A stretch of 64,000 nt of DNA from Theocolax elegans (Eukaryota; Arthropoda; Insecta; Hymenoptera; Cerocephalidae): assembly GCA_026168455.1 (NCBI GenBank), contig CM047428.1, positions 88,306,594 to 88,370,593 of the forward strand, written 5' to 3'. Below the pieces are notes generated by a model. The model did not search any database. It was given only the letters and a program-made list of their open reading frames with translations, and was not told the DNA's origin. The translations under genes were made by a program, and so were the position numbers. Shown piece after piece: positions 50,365 to 63,470 of this stretch. Positions within the stretch are counted from its first letter, which is position 1; each line of letters starts with the position of its first letter.

Positions 50365-51714
50365 GAACGTCTATGGATAAGCCAAGAACCACCTTAAGTA
50401 TAGAGTATTCTATTATTATACAGTTTAATTGTCTTTCACTAAACAGAAATTAAATGTTTTTCAGTCTCCCACAATTCAGAGTAAAAGTTATGTAACTTTT
50501 CTCCATAATATATAATTGTAAAAAAATTATCTAATATGATCAGCTTAAAATTTTTTACAGGTTAAATAGACATTTATTGCTTTTTGGCCAAAAGTGGTTG
50601 TTCGACAACAAGTGGTAAAGAAAACTATAGCCTCAAAATCTTCAGCAGTTTATTCAATTATGCTTTAAAAAAATGTTTAGGTCATCTTCATTTTTTAACG
50701 AATCACGAACCACTCCGTTATATACATATACAACAAATAGAAGAAGAAAAATAAAGATATACAACACTTGTGTTACAAAAAGAAATCGAACGGATCCACC
50801 AACCGTCTTTATTTGAATAAAAGATATTTTTAGATCGGATACACCGGTAAACAGAAATAAATATCCAATTTGTTTTCAATATATTAAACCTGTCTGTTTA
50901 GAATGATTAACATGGTAGGTATACGCACATATATAAATATAACTTTCGTTAAAACAAAATCGTATACACATAGATATTTTTCTGCAACCCAAGCGGAAAT
51001 TGAAACAATTAGTATTGAAATAAATGATTAAAATGTACACCTGTCGTTAATATCGAGATTACTATAAATATTTTTGTGAATAATAGTTAACTATTTTGTA
51101 ATATAAGAAATAAATATATATTTCAATGGTAATGAAGTAACTATATTTGATAAGTAACAAAGAAAAATGTAATAAAAATAAGTAAAAAGTAGTAAATATG
51201 CCTATACTATATATATATAATATAGTATGTAAATGTTAGAATGTTTGAAAGGCAGAGGTCGGTGGTTAAAAAAAATAATTGAAATTTCCAGGTGTAGAAG
51301 GCGAAAATAAGTAAAGTATAGGAAAATGTTGATTCACCGAGGGCGTGCGAGCGCGATGCGAAGTAAAATAAAGTAATCGAACGAACCATTAGATTGGTCC
51401 GCGGCCGCGGCGTAACGAGGCCACGTATATAACTTTCTCGAGGCGAAATGCCAAGGTTACCATTAAAATACATAATATAACGCAATTCAAAAGAATCGAA
51501 AAATAAAAAGAGACCCCGCCTCCAAGGTCACCAATTTCGGATATACACGAAAAAGGAATTGACGCATTTCTCCGTGTAGATATTTGTATATGTGTGCGAG
51601 GAAGGAATAAGAAACAAATTATAGCAAGATGCTGTGTCACGTTTCATTCGCGGACTTTCAGAATCTATTGAGGCATATACGCGCGTAAGCCTCGCACACA
51701 TATGTATGTATATG

Positions 51715-51745
<31 letters not shown>

Positions 51746-52047
51746 ATAATAGGTATAAGGTATAATACAACTCCTTCTCTCGAATCTCGATCGGTATTAC
51801 GTTTTCCCTTTCTTTCGGTGGGTGCGCATAACGCATAACGCATGCACAACGACGAAAAAATATAGAACGGTCACCTGTACAATGGAACTGTATAGTAATG
51901 GATATTTTTTAAAAAAAGACAAACTATCCGGTGACGAAATCGTGCACTTATTCCAAAAGAGAGAAACGATTGAATGACGTTGCCAAAATCGCAAAGTGCA
52001 TTGGTCCGTGACTCTGTTTTTCCATTTAATTTTTCCTTCTCCCTTTT

Positions 52048-52076
52048 GCCGCCGCCGCCGCCGCCGCCGCCGCCGC
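52048..52076. repeat. (GCC)n microsatellite
   Basis: Nine perfect GCC units. Frames give poly-glycine or poly-arginine and are not genes. Confidence 0.9.
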
Positions 52077-53904
52077 ACCACATTCTTCGCGTGTCCAATA
52101 TTATAGTAAAGAGATAAAATACGTCCGAGCTACCGACACGGTGATTCATGGTTTTACTTTCTACGCTATCTATACGCACAACGCTCCTTCAGATGCATAC
52201 TACTTTTATTGACCTGTCGTCGTTATGGATCGTTTACATCCCTGGGTATATAGGTATATATATATGCCTTATATTTTATAGCGAATATCGCTTGTGGATT
52301 TGTACATATCTAAAACTGGGTTCTGTTTTTCTTTTGAGTTTTTTTAATTTAACGAATATATCAAAAATAAAAAGTGTAAAACAATGTCGGTATTATCGTT
52401 GTTGTCGTAGATTCCTTTAACGTGACAGGTGATGCGATCGGTTTATTTATAAATTCTCTACGTTACCTCGCACACCTATCTTTTTTTCTTATCATTATTT
52501 ATTATTAATTTTATTGACCACGAGGGGAGATGGCTTATTTTTTCAGGTTTTTTCACGCTAAATTATATTGAAGAAACAATAGTTCATAGTTCGTTTATAA
52601 ATTTGATAGGAGGAGGCGATACGTTCTCGATGATTAAATATTTAAAATATTTTTTTTCTCATTGGTTTTTCTCTCACCGCCAGAGTGGGGTAAAATTTGC
52701 CAGTATAAAGAATAAATTGTAAAGGCTCTCGCGGAGACAACTACTTAAATATAGGTACTTTTTGGCAAAATAATTATTTTGAGTTATATCGACAGGAACG
52801 TTCAAAAATTGGTTGAATAATTAGTCGAATAAATGAAGCTTTCGGTTTAACTTTCCTATTCGTATCATTCGGAGTATAAGTACTCATTATTTTCTTTTGA
52901 AATTATGATAACTTTTTGTTTTAGAATGAGGAGAACTGCTCAATTTCAAGTCATTCTATCAAAAAGATTTCATTTCATTTACGTTATGAGGGGTACTTTG
53001 AAACTTTAGATAAATCCATAAGTTAAGTATTCAAAGTATTTGAATTTTATAATTTTAAAGATACTTTTCGTAAAGATTAAAACTATATTATTAAATTTAT
53101 AAGGTATAGATTTAATAAATTAATCTTTGTAAAGGTGTAGTTTAGTAGTTTAAATCTTTACCAAAAGTGTAAAATTAGAAAATAAATATTTCGAAAAGAA
53201 AAATTTCGAAAATTTTGAACAGTTAAAAATGTTAAATTGACAATGAAGATTCGACTGAGGCGTGAGAGCGAGTTGTCATGGAATAATAATAATATAGATG
53301 TACATGGCGAGGTTAGTAGAAAACCATATATATACCGTTGGATTGGGTGAAAATAATCTAAAAAATTGTAACGTGAGTATGATGAAAAATGTGGAAGAAA
53401 AGGTGTGTTCTGTAAGTGATGAGTAGTTTTTATTATTGTTCTCGTTCCTTTTTTTTATCCTCGTTCCTCGCTCAAAGCATTTTTTAATGCTCTCTAAGTG
53501 GTAGACGCGGTTTGATCGACGTGGATCTATATAGAAAAGAAGTATTAAATCGATGTAGTTGACGAGATAGGTAGTGAGTAGTTTCTAGGTATATATGGTC
53601 ATAGCCACGATGAGTAGATTGTAGTAGTCGAGGCGATCGTATGTGCAGTATAGGTGTATATAGACGCGCGAATCAAGTGAAGCAACGACGTACCTGCACC
53701 ACCGCGTGAACTTTTGTTCTTCTCTCGGGTCTCGGGTCTCGGGTCTCGGGTCTCCTATATACGTAGCTATAGTTTTTCTACCGATTATTGCCATCGCTGC
53801 AGCGTACGAGTAGCGAATGGCATTGCATACCGCGCTCACTCTCCTACGCGCACATTTCTATATATCCCCTTCATCTTGTGTACTCTTTTCTCTATACCTT
53901 GTAT

Positions 53905-53907
<3 letters not shown>

Positions 53908-53938
<31 letters not shown>
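53908..53938. repeat. (CT)n microsatellite
   Basis: About 15 CT units, ending 40 bp before the element at 53978. Confidence 0.9.
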
Positions 53939-53942
<4 letters not shown>

Positions 53943-53977
53943 ATTCAAGTATACTCAACCTATCTTAAGGAAACCCA

Positions 53978-54891
53978 CACTGAGAAAAAAGATCCTTTGT
54001 GACAAAGGCCCTGCGCATTTGAATGTCAATTACGCACAGCAGTTGCGACAAATCTCCCAATACTTAACAGTTAATGCGTAAGCCTTAAGCAAACCTTTAA
54101 TGTTATTTTTATAATAAATCATTTATATACTTCGTTTTAAGCTTAAAAAATAATAGTTAAAGTTATATAAATTTTAAAATAATTATATTTAAACTTTTAA
54201 ACTTCAAAATTTTGAATTAAAGTAGAACAAATGCATTATATAAAGAATTTGTAATCAAAATTGCAAACATTTTGAGGTTAAGTGAACAATGATTTGCAAT
54301 TTTGTGTTAACCGTGTTAAATCTATTAATCTGTGTTAAATGTATTAATATCGTGTTTCTTAGACAATGACATTAATTCAGTTGAATGTTTGCATGATCTA
54401 ATGTTTAATTACCCGTTTAATGCAATAAATGTTATTGGAAGTGCTGGTGTGCGAATGAAAGTAAAGCAAAAGTTGAAAGACCACGTACGTTTAGTTTTTA
54501 AATAGTAATATTAGTTTATATAAATTCTTTATGTGTATTGTGAATAATTTTTATAACTAAAATGTTTCGGATCGAATTAAATAAAAATATTGTAATTGAA
54601 TCAGTAGAAGAAACTGTACTACCACCTGAAAATCATCAAGATTATATAGCAGATTTATCATTAATAATACGTGAGGACATAACGATTGATCCAGCGGATT
54701 CTTAGTATAATTATAAATTATTATAATGTTAAATACGATTGCAAGCAGAGCAGCTTATATACAATAGTCGTAGTCATTAATAACCATGCCGCTCCTTAAC
54801 TGTTAAGTCGCGCGGCTTTGGCCATATTTAAGGCTCTGCGCCTTAACTGTTAGGTATACGCGTTAGATTCAAGGGATCCTTTTTCTCAGTG
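53978..54891 (+). mobile_element. Terminal-inverted-repeat element with coding-like remnants
   Basis: 914 bp bounded by CACTGAGAAAAAAGATCC and its complement GGATCCTTTTTCTCAGTG. A subterminal TTAACAGTTAA / TTAACTGTTA motif occurs once near the left end and twice near the right, as in transposase-binding regions. Inside are coding-like stretches: 54375-54484, open from a CTTAG acceptor to a GTACGT donor (with LMFNYPFNAINVIGSAG), and an ATG frame at 54561-54704. No clear target duplication and no recognised transposase. The CACT ends recall CACTA-type elements, but that is only a resemblance. Confidence 0.6.
54561..54704 (+). pseudogene. Small acidic open frame inside the TIR element
   Basis: 47 codons, ATG to TAG, starting MFRIELNKNIVIESVEE and ending REDITIDPADS. 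The mix of acidic, aliphatic and proline residues looks more protein-like than neighbouring chance frames. It may be the last exon of a gene carried by the element; no acceptor was found directly upstream. Not recognised. Confidence 0.25.
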
Positions 54892-56126
54892 CACGATTAT
54901 TTATCGATCGACTTTTCGGGTTTTTTTTCTTTTCGAATACCCAATTTTCGGACGATTTTTTACCTATAGTTATATACCTGGAAAATGGCTTTAAATGGCT
55001 CAACTAGTTTAGTTTGTTTATCGCATTGTCGCGTATTATCCGTAATATTGTCCATTGTGTTAATATATATATTATTTGATATGGACTTTTTTCGATTCAG
55101 CAATTTTTTAACGTATTTTTCAAGTTCACAAAGGCCATATGCAATTATCAGTAGTAGACCAAATATAACATACCTCAATTAATACAATTTCGAAATCGAG
55201 TAAAGTTCTTCACCTATCAATAACCTACCTGTACACTTTGACTATCAGGGAGAAACATTCACTATAACTTTTGATAACCAGCCCTTACCAAACAACTTTA
55301 AAATAAATCTGAATTGTATATTAAAATATCAGAAAAGTACTAAAAATTCATCCCTAAAATTTGTCAAGTGAATAGACAATTTATGAACGAAAAAACCCAT
55401 ATAAACTGTTACAATTTAATAAATGATTGTACTTTTCTTATTTTTCTTTTTGAATGTTTTGAATACCTCTAGGGAGAATAAGAATTTTAGTATTTTCCGA
55501 GGTTGTACGTTTACGTATTTATTGAAAATCATTTCGATTTCTCCGAGCGATTAATTATCAACGAATATCCGATGTTCGTAATAAACTTTGCGCGTATATA
55601 CCTATAGACCGAACAACAAAAATTCGCGTTACACATAAAATCCGCAAAGACAAAGGTAAAATATTGGCACAATCCATGGCACTTAAAATGAGATTAGATT
55701 TTATATCGGTCTAGATAATCAGGAAACGCGGTCGAGTATATTACGTGAACGCGCAACCGAATAATGAGCGTTGTGAATTCTCAGCGTGCACGCGCCACTG
55801 ATTTTCGCGTTGCCTCATTAGAACGTCCAAATCCCCGGTGTACGCATACTTGCATACTTCACCTCTACGAAACTTTTATCGTACGCACACACGTATATAT
55901 ATATATATATATATACATATATCTATACATCTATACCCATATCGTAAAAACACTGACTATGGACCACTCGCCGTAATTTCTTATTTTTATCGTCCTACAA
56001 CATGTTCTTTAATTACAGATGCGATTTCGTTTCGATATCTCATCCTTCGTTCATATTTTCGGTTTATCTATCCTCGTCTCTATACTTGCGCAAGTGGTAA
56101 ACATTAATTTCTGTATCTTTCCAACT

Positions 56127-56161
56127 GTTTGCCGTTTGCCGTTTGCCGTTTGCCGTTTGCC
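56127..56161. repeat. 7-bp tandem repeat (GTTTGCC)
   Basis: Five perfect copies of GTTTGCC. Confidence 0.9.
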
Positions 56162-56364
56162 TTACCGGTTGTTTATCGTCATTTCTTCTTTTTCTTTCTC
56201 TTGATCGTCTCTTTTTTGTTACTGTATATACACGACGTTGCTCGTACACAATAATTCTGAATATTTTGTTAAATACGTTATTACAAACACGTTGCGTTGA
56301 GCATACATTATTCGATACCTTTCTGTTATTTATTCTATTTTTTCTTTACTCGCATTCGATTTCC

Positions 56365-56404
56365 GTTCTGATGTTCTGATGTTCTGATGTTCTGATGTTC
56401 TGAT
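56365..56404. repeat. 8-bp tandem repeat (GTTCTGAT)
   Basis: Five perfect copies of GTTCTGAT. Confidence 0.9.
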
Positions 56405-57595
56405 CATCACTAAATTATTTTGAAAAAACAAAATGAAAAATCGGAATAAAACAAATTGCGAGAGAGAGAGTGAGAGAGAGTGAGAGAGAGAGGTTTTCAA
56501 GAAACAATGAGAGTAAAGATTAAAGGACTGTTAATTAATAACGCTCGTAGGTATATTGCAGGAAAATTTAATGAAATAAGAAAGGAAGTAGAATAAATTA
56601 GAGAGAAATTAAAGGGGAAGATGAGTGAACATTTAAATAAGCAAATAATTTAAGGAAAAATTGACATATAGGCATGGAGAAAATATACATATAAAGGTAA
56701 AAAAAGGAACAAAAATGTAAATTGATATTTTGGTTAAGCTGAATCAACTGTATGCATATATATATAAAGTATTGGGGAAAACCATGTAAAAAGAGAAATG
56801 TATGTTATCTATAGGTATATGGAAATACTACTATTAAAATGTGATTAAACTAAATATTTCATCAAAAGTTCGAACATATTTATTTTTCTACCAAACTTAT
56901 CAGAAAATTACGTAACATTTGTATATATACAAATAATAAGAATTTGATGAAATAGGTGTTATAAAAATGTTGATGATACGAATGTTTATTAAGGTGTTGT
57001 TGCCATTATTATTACTTCACTTATTATTATTCAATAATACTGTATACACTGAAAATGATCGAAAAAGAGAAATACTAAAGTATATTTACTTGGAAGGAGG
57101 AACACGAATGAATTAACTGCGTTATTTATGTTGTTGTTAATCGATTTAATCAATAAAAGTATAATACTTTTTTATAATATTTGATATACTTGGTTAACCG
57201 TATCAAAATACGGCATACGTTCAATTTTTTACGCTTACAAGTTTAAAATTTTTATACAGATTTTACAAAGACTTAGCAAAGTTTAGAGAAATAGTATAAT
57301 AATTAAAGTAATAGTGAAATAAATGGAATGTAAATAAATACATAGTCATTAAAGATGGTATCTTTGTTTCGATTAATGTCTTTTCTATCTTAATAAATAT
57401 ATTGTGTTTCACGAGTATTTAAACAAATGTTTTATTAAATTAATATGGTACCAAAATACTTAAAAATGTTTCTAGTAAATTAACCAAAAAGTTATAAATT
57501 AAGAGTTAATAATATTTTTTTCACGTGTGGTTTTGAAAGTACGTAAAAATGAAACGTAAATTTGGTATATATATATACGAATCGGCTGTCCGCGC

Positions 57596-57597
<2 letters not shown>

Positions 57598-57627
<30 letters not shown>
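57598..57627. repeat. (GT)n microsatellite
   Basis: About 15 GT units after a short CG run. Confidence 0.9.
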
Positions 57628-57629
<2 letters not shown>

Positions 57630-59753
57630 ACGGTAACTATATATACATGTAAGATATTCTGCTCTTCTCAAGGCGAAGCGAAATGTTTGTCCGCGAGTAC
57701 ATACACATAAGCAACAACTTCCGAATCGGCCATCGTAATGCGGCGATCTTGTGTAATACATTAAATTAAAATGAAGAAAACGAGGAGAGGAGAAGACGGC
57801 GAAACGTATTTATATTATAATACGGGTATTTTATCGTTTACTTTCCTCACAGCTACATACAATATTTGATTTTCTCCCTCTTTTTAGTATTTTAAATTTT
57901 GCGTATACGCTTTCACTTTGAATAGAAAATTTTGGTAATATTTAGGATGATTCATCTGTATTATAATTTCGATTGTATGGAAATCGTTGGATTTCTCAAT
58001 TTAGTCGAGAAGACATTGGTATATTTGGAGGGAAAACGGATATATAGACGATTGTTACATTATTCGAAAAAAAAAAAAATGTTTTTGTGTTGATGTCAGG
58101 ATAGATACCGATAGGATAGCCATAGGCAGATTAATATCGGCCGTTAACGTCGCGAAAGTCCGTTCGTAGAGTGCACGCAAAGAAATCCAGTAGCCGAGAG
58201 CCCGTGTGCGCCGTACACACGAACGCACACCTATCCAAGAAAATAGATAGAAAAGAAAAAAAAAGAAAGAAAAATTCGTGCTCGAAGTAATTATCCTTAT
58301 CGAAATCCTAGTCTGTAATTGACCGTAAGTAATAATGACGCAACTTTTACGATCCGAGTACACCTTGGCTCGTTGCTCAATGTTAATGTCTCGATGCGCC
58401 GCGGCGTTATCCTCGTTAAATAAACTCCCCTGTATGTACTCTGTACATTCAAATAAACAGCTATAGTTCATCCTTTTCGGTTGGCTTTCGGTTCAAACTT
58501 TTCACTTTCTTCTTCGAAATTACTTATTTAGGTGATTTGAACAAACGGACGAGGGTACAATCGTTCTTTATAGTAAATCGATTTCGCATTCTGCGATCAA
58601 TGTAAAAAATAGTTATTTATTACTAATTTATAATTATAATTATCGTGAGATATTATTATTAGTTTATTTAATTGAACGTACATTTTAGTGAAGAGTAAAT
58701 TATTAACTTAATACAAACGAAAACGATTCAATGTGTTCGCTCCTCGTATACACATGGTATATATATTTATCAATTTCAATGAAACAAATGGTATTCGAAT
58801 TAACTCAACAGCTGTATATTTAAATGCATAAATATGTAATTGTATTAAACGATTACAGATGTACCTTGTAGATGTACCTTGAGAATAATTCGAAATAATC
58901 GTACCTGAGATACGAGAGGGTTCTGTCCTTTGAGATAATAATGACAATGGCACAGACACTTTGTTTATATAGAAGCAGAGGATTACGATAATACGCAACT
59001 CGTAGATATCGACACCATCAATGAATTTTAGTTGGATCAACGACACTTTTCCTTTCGACCGGGGATTGGTGTCTGGTGTCTGGTGTCTGCGGGTGCCGTC
59101 AGAGTGAAGGATCCACGAGCGTGTACATCGGTCGGATCCGATCGGTTAGCGACTGAGCCTACCTACCCGATCGCCTCTTGCTTTATGCACCTCTCAACCG
59201 CTACGATATGCTTCTCTCTGTCTCTATACCTACATACATCTACACATTCAACGCTAAGGAGCTCTCAGATATATCAACTATCTACCTTTTTCTTATTTCT
59301 TTTCTTTTTTTTTCTCTTTATTTATTCATTTCGCTTCGTTTCGTTCGTTTCGTTTCGTTTCATTTCATTTACTTGCTTGTTTACGTATCGTTGCCTATTA
59401 CTCCCATTTGTTCATTCGTTTATTACGGCCGACCGGACATTTCACGCAGTCGATCGACTTTTCATCGGTACAATAAAACGTAAAACCAACTAAATCTTTT
59501 TACAATTATCTTGGCTCAGATTTTCATTATATCTATAAGAATAAATTAATGTCGAGTACAGCTCCAGCTAGTCGACCTATTTAATTTTTGGTCAACATTT
59601 CTTTCAAATATTACCTCATATTTTCAAAGTTCGGCTCTTTTATTACTTATAATAATATTATCTTTCTCTTTTATTATAACTACTTACAAGGAGAACATTG
59701 TATCTTTCGGAATTGACGGATCGCGTCCAGCAGCTTCTAGGATATCTTTTCTA

Positions 59754-60225
59754 ATATAAAAATAGAAGAAAAAGCCAGAGCCGCATACCCTAATTGTTAT
59801 ATATCGGATTTTCAAAAGTTATACGCCATTACAGCTAAATTTACAAAAAAAGAGTACAATCAAATATTAACGTTCAGACCAAAGTTTAATCAAAACCTAA
59901 GATAAAATATATATAATTTTTATAAAAACACGCTCAAATCCGTTGAAATGGAACAGAGTTACGACCGAATTAAAAATTTGAACAAAATTTAGCTTAAAAA
60001 ATCAATAAACTTTGTAGTGTCTAATTTTTGTTTAAAATTTCTTCAAATTTTTAACTCGGTCGTAACTCTGTTCCATTTCAACGAATTGGAGCGTTTTTTT
60101 TTAATTTGTAGTTAGAAGCGTTTAAAGAGAAGCTCTTTTTCGTAAATTTTGCTGTGATAGCGCATAATTTAAAAAAAAAACGATTGTTAAGGTTTGCGGT
60201 TCTGGCTTTTTTCATATTTTTATAT
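59754..60225. mobile_element. Palindromic foldback element, about 470 bp
   Basis: Outer ends pair as TATAAAAATA...AAAGCCAGAGCCGCA with TGCGGTTCTGGCTTT...TATTTTTATA. The inner part pairs as GTTGAAATGGAACAGAGTTA with its complement, in both arms near the centre. Arms are imperfect with indels. No coding capacity; probably an old inverted-repeat transposon. Confidence 0.75.
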
Positions 60226-61010
60226 AAGAAAACGTACCCTACCACACACTCGCACACACACGCGCGCGTGCCTATAAGAAGTAATTATTTTTAAGGTTTC
60301 TTCTTTTTGGAAATAATGTGATAATGTGTTTGGTAGACTGTTGCAGGCAATGTGTGAATGTCGTTTTAATGAAATGGTACGCTTTTTACCGCAACGCGCC
60401 GTGTCGTGAGTAACATCAGTTAATTCTTTGAAATTCGAAGAATCGGATTTGGGAATTCCGGATTTGTCAATGGATTTTCTTGTTTTATAAACACACGCGA
60501 TGATCGAAAGGCAATATAACCTGTAGATCGTTTATCGTGAAAGAATTGAAAAATTGAACAGCTATAGAAATGAAAAGTTTTGTTCTTTTGGAGAATCTTT
60601 CTCTTTTGTGTGAGTGCTCGATGCCGAGTACTCTCGAATACGATCAAGGCTGATCTCAATTTGCGTGGGATCGACGAACAAACTCGACGTAGCCACTTTT
60701 TTCTATACAATATTATTTTATTCATTCGGATGATTCAAACTTTATTTTTGTCTTCTCTACGTTACCGACCCAAGGTATCGTAGAAAATCACACGTGATTA
60801 AAAGGACACAGTGTACGCGCCTTTCTCTTTTCCTTCGCTTATCAACTGTTCGTTTGTATAGACTAAATTTTAGAGAGAAATACAATTCGTTGTCTATCTT
60901 ATCTAGAATCATCCAAACTTTTGGTAACGGATGGTTCTTCAGAAAGCGATGAGTGGTTTTGCCTAAAATTTAAATTAATTAAATAAATAACTACAATTAG
61001 CGCAATTACA

Positions 61011-61337
61011 TTAATTATCTCTTTTAATTACGATCAATTTTATGTTGTGATACTTTACGAGTCGATAGAGTATAAGGTGAGTCAATAAATTAATTTCAGA
61101 ATCACTATTACAAACGAAAAGATTTGCTAAACGTTTTTTTGGCTTGAAACTGAGCAGCAACTCTGTAATTAATGGCCAGACACTTTTTTCACCTAACCTA
61201 AAATCATCATCTATCTTTCCTAATTTAGCTTTACCATTCCTCAAATCCTCACTATAATATTTCCATATAAGTACTTGAAAATTTCGGTATTTAAAATATA
61301 CATGACAATGAAATCTGTATTTTGCATTAGTTACCAT
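61011..61337 (-). other. Unrecognised 108-codon open frame
   Basis: ATG to TAA with a balanced composition, including VLIWKYYSEDLRNGK and GEKSVWPLITELLLS, unlike the low-complexity frames nearby. No family recognised, no intron signals evaluated and no neighbouring gene. It could be a transposon remnant or chance. Confidence 0.2.
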
Positions 61338-62095
61338 ATACAGATATATTCATTATTAAATAATATGTTAAAAATCCATTAGACAATTACTTCAATTTCC
61401 ACTGGAGCTATATTTTGATGAATACAATATATGTACATCAATGTATTCCGTAACATAAAAATAGCGGCGTGATAGAAATAAAACTATGTAACTTCGTGTA
61501 ACTGAAAATTCGTTAAAAACGCATTTACTTAAATATATTAAAATTTATTTCACCATGAGGAAAATATGTCACGTATCGATCATGAAAAAAGTAAAGTATA
61601 ATCAGATATTACGATCTTAGCATATGGTGTCATTTTAATATAAATATATATATATATATATACACAAATTTTTCGTATCTCATGAATATAGTTTGTCATT
61701 TATTCATCTGCCGTGACGCAAAAACGGCTAAGTGCATGTATATATTATATAAGTGTATTTGCTTATTTCAAATCGATGCGGAGAGTACCAATGATCAATC
61801 CTAAAGGATAGAGATAAAAGTTTAATGAAAATTATTTTTATTAAAATTTTCTTTCTTTTATCATTTTTATCTACAAGTTTACCAAAGTGGCATACGTATA
61901 ACCGAAAAATTACTGATCAGAAATTGGTACTTCCCGCTTTTTTTCGTAGATTGTTGTTTACTTTTAAAATAGCAGTTATTTTATTTTTCTGAGATGACTA
62001 AAAGGAAGTTTAATTCTTATACTTTATATAAATGTCAAAATATATACAATTATTAGCCTTTTTAACATACAATTATTCTATAAACGTACGGATTT

Positions 62096-62123
62096 CCCTT
62101 AATTAATCAACAATTGAGTATGC
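62096..62123 (-). repeat. Dispersed repeat end, copy 3 (inverted)
   Basis: On the minus strand reads GCATACTCAATTGTTGATTA then ATTAAGGG, matching 29033-29070 and 44376-44410. Confidence 0.5.
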
Positions 62124-63423
62124 GATGGTATACCACTTTGAAATGAGGAGGAAAAAGAGAAAAATAATTTCAACATTCTCACTGCATATCAATAACATCC
62201 GTATTAGTATATTCACTGCGAAATTCAGATTAATTGCGGCTCAACGATAGCAAGTTTATTAAATTTCATAGATAGAGTATCCAGTCAGTTTACGAGAATG
62301 TATATTCGAATTACCTATACCAAAAAGTGTATTTTTAATTTTGAACCGCGGCTTATTGAGCCATTTAATAGTTATAAATTAAAAAATAATTAACTTTTGT
62401 ATTGTAAAAAATGAGAAAGTGTAACTTAAACATTTTTTAATATCAGTATATAAAATCAACGAAATTTCTCCTGACTCGATACATAAGAAAAATTTAACTT
62501 TGTACATATGGTTTTCTATACGAAAGTTGAACGTATACATAGCTTTACCAAGGAAATTAAATTAGCCTAAACATACTCAGCATTACCATCTATATATATA
62601 TAGATAGATATTTACCGTTTTATCGTGCAATCTCGTTATTTTAACAATAAGAATAAACGAAGGATTCGCCTGTTACATTTCCCAAAATAAATCTTTGAAA
62701 GTAGAACGATAGCTATACAGGACGAATGTTTGAATGTTTTCTTTTAACTCTAGACCACTGTTACTCGATAAATTCTCTTAAAATCGAGTATATTCCAAGT
62801 GAGAAAAAAAAAAACAAAAAAAGTTTTTTTCACGACGGTTTTTATAATCATTAGCGCGAAGTACAGCGTCGTTTAATTTTAAAACTATTTATTACTATAT
62901 CGACTCGCAGTATCATTCGCTTTTTTTATCCTAATTATCTTAAGTATAAATCGTATGACTTTTCGCACGTAAGTAAATTTTTTTTTCAATTGGAAAATTA
63001 AAACCTTTCGTCTACGCGATTACGTCTTCATCATCGCGATTAACCGTATATAATTTGTTATTAAATCGATAATATATATACATATACATATACATATACA
63101 TATATATTTATATAAATTTATATACGGTATACGCAATCGTACGTTAATTTTAATTTATCGCAACGCGATTCACTACGAGGAGAAGAAAAAAAGGAATTCG
63201 ATGAGTAAATAATTAGGATGTAAATGAGAAATAAACTCGTCGCTTTTACTTTATATATGCGCGATAAATTTTTTTTAAACAATTCCGTTCGCTCGATGTA
63301 GATATATATGAAACTTTTATGATCGGTCGTTAAACAAGAGTTTATTTAAACGGCAAGGCATTTCGCAATGTGCATCTCAATCGGAACAATTAGATTTTCG
63401 TTGCAACGTGTCTACTGCAGCGC

Positions 63424-63424
<1 letters not shown>

Positions 63425-63467
<43 letters not shown>
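63425..63467. repeat. (GA)n microsatellite, long
   Basis: About 21 perfect GA units. Confidence 0.95.

Positions 63468-63470
<3 letters not shown>

Larger units (their letters stand above)
48697..53977. other. Upstream of the FAR gene, no gene recognised
   Basis: Should hold the FAR promoter and untranslated first exon, neither of which I can place. Contains a 9-bp GGGCGAGCG tandem (49551-49590), the palindromic element at 49816-50364, (TG)n near 51725-51746, (GCC)n (52048-52076), a TCTCGGG tandem (about 53722-53752) and (CT)n (53908-53938). Confidence 0.5.
54892..59753. other. Intergenic, no gene recognised
   Basis: Contains AT runs (55893-55914), a GTTTGCC tandem (56127-56161), a GTTCTGAT tandem (56365-56404), a GA-rich run (56459-56492) and (GT)n (57598-57627). 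Long low-complexity frames at 58055-58471 and 59032-59493 look like chance. Confidence 0.5.

Noticed and set aside
58055..58471. 138-codon open frame, minus strand
   Set aside because: Contains a poly-Phe stretch from an A-rich run, and no motif or splice context supports it.
59032..59493. 153-codon open frame, plus strand
   Set aside because: Dominated by TTTCGT/TTTCTT simple sequence (FRFVSFVSFRF). Not protein-like.
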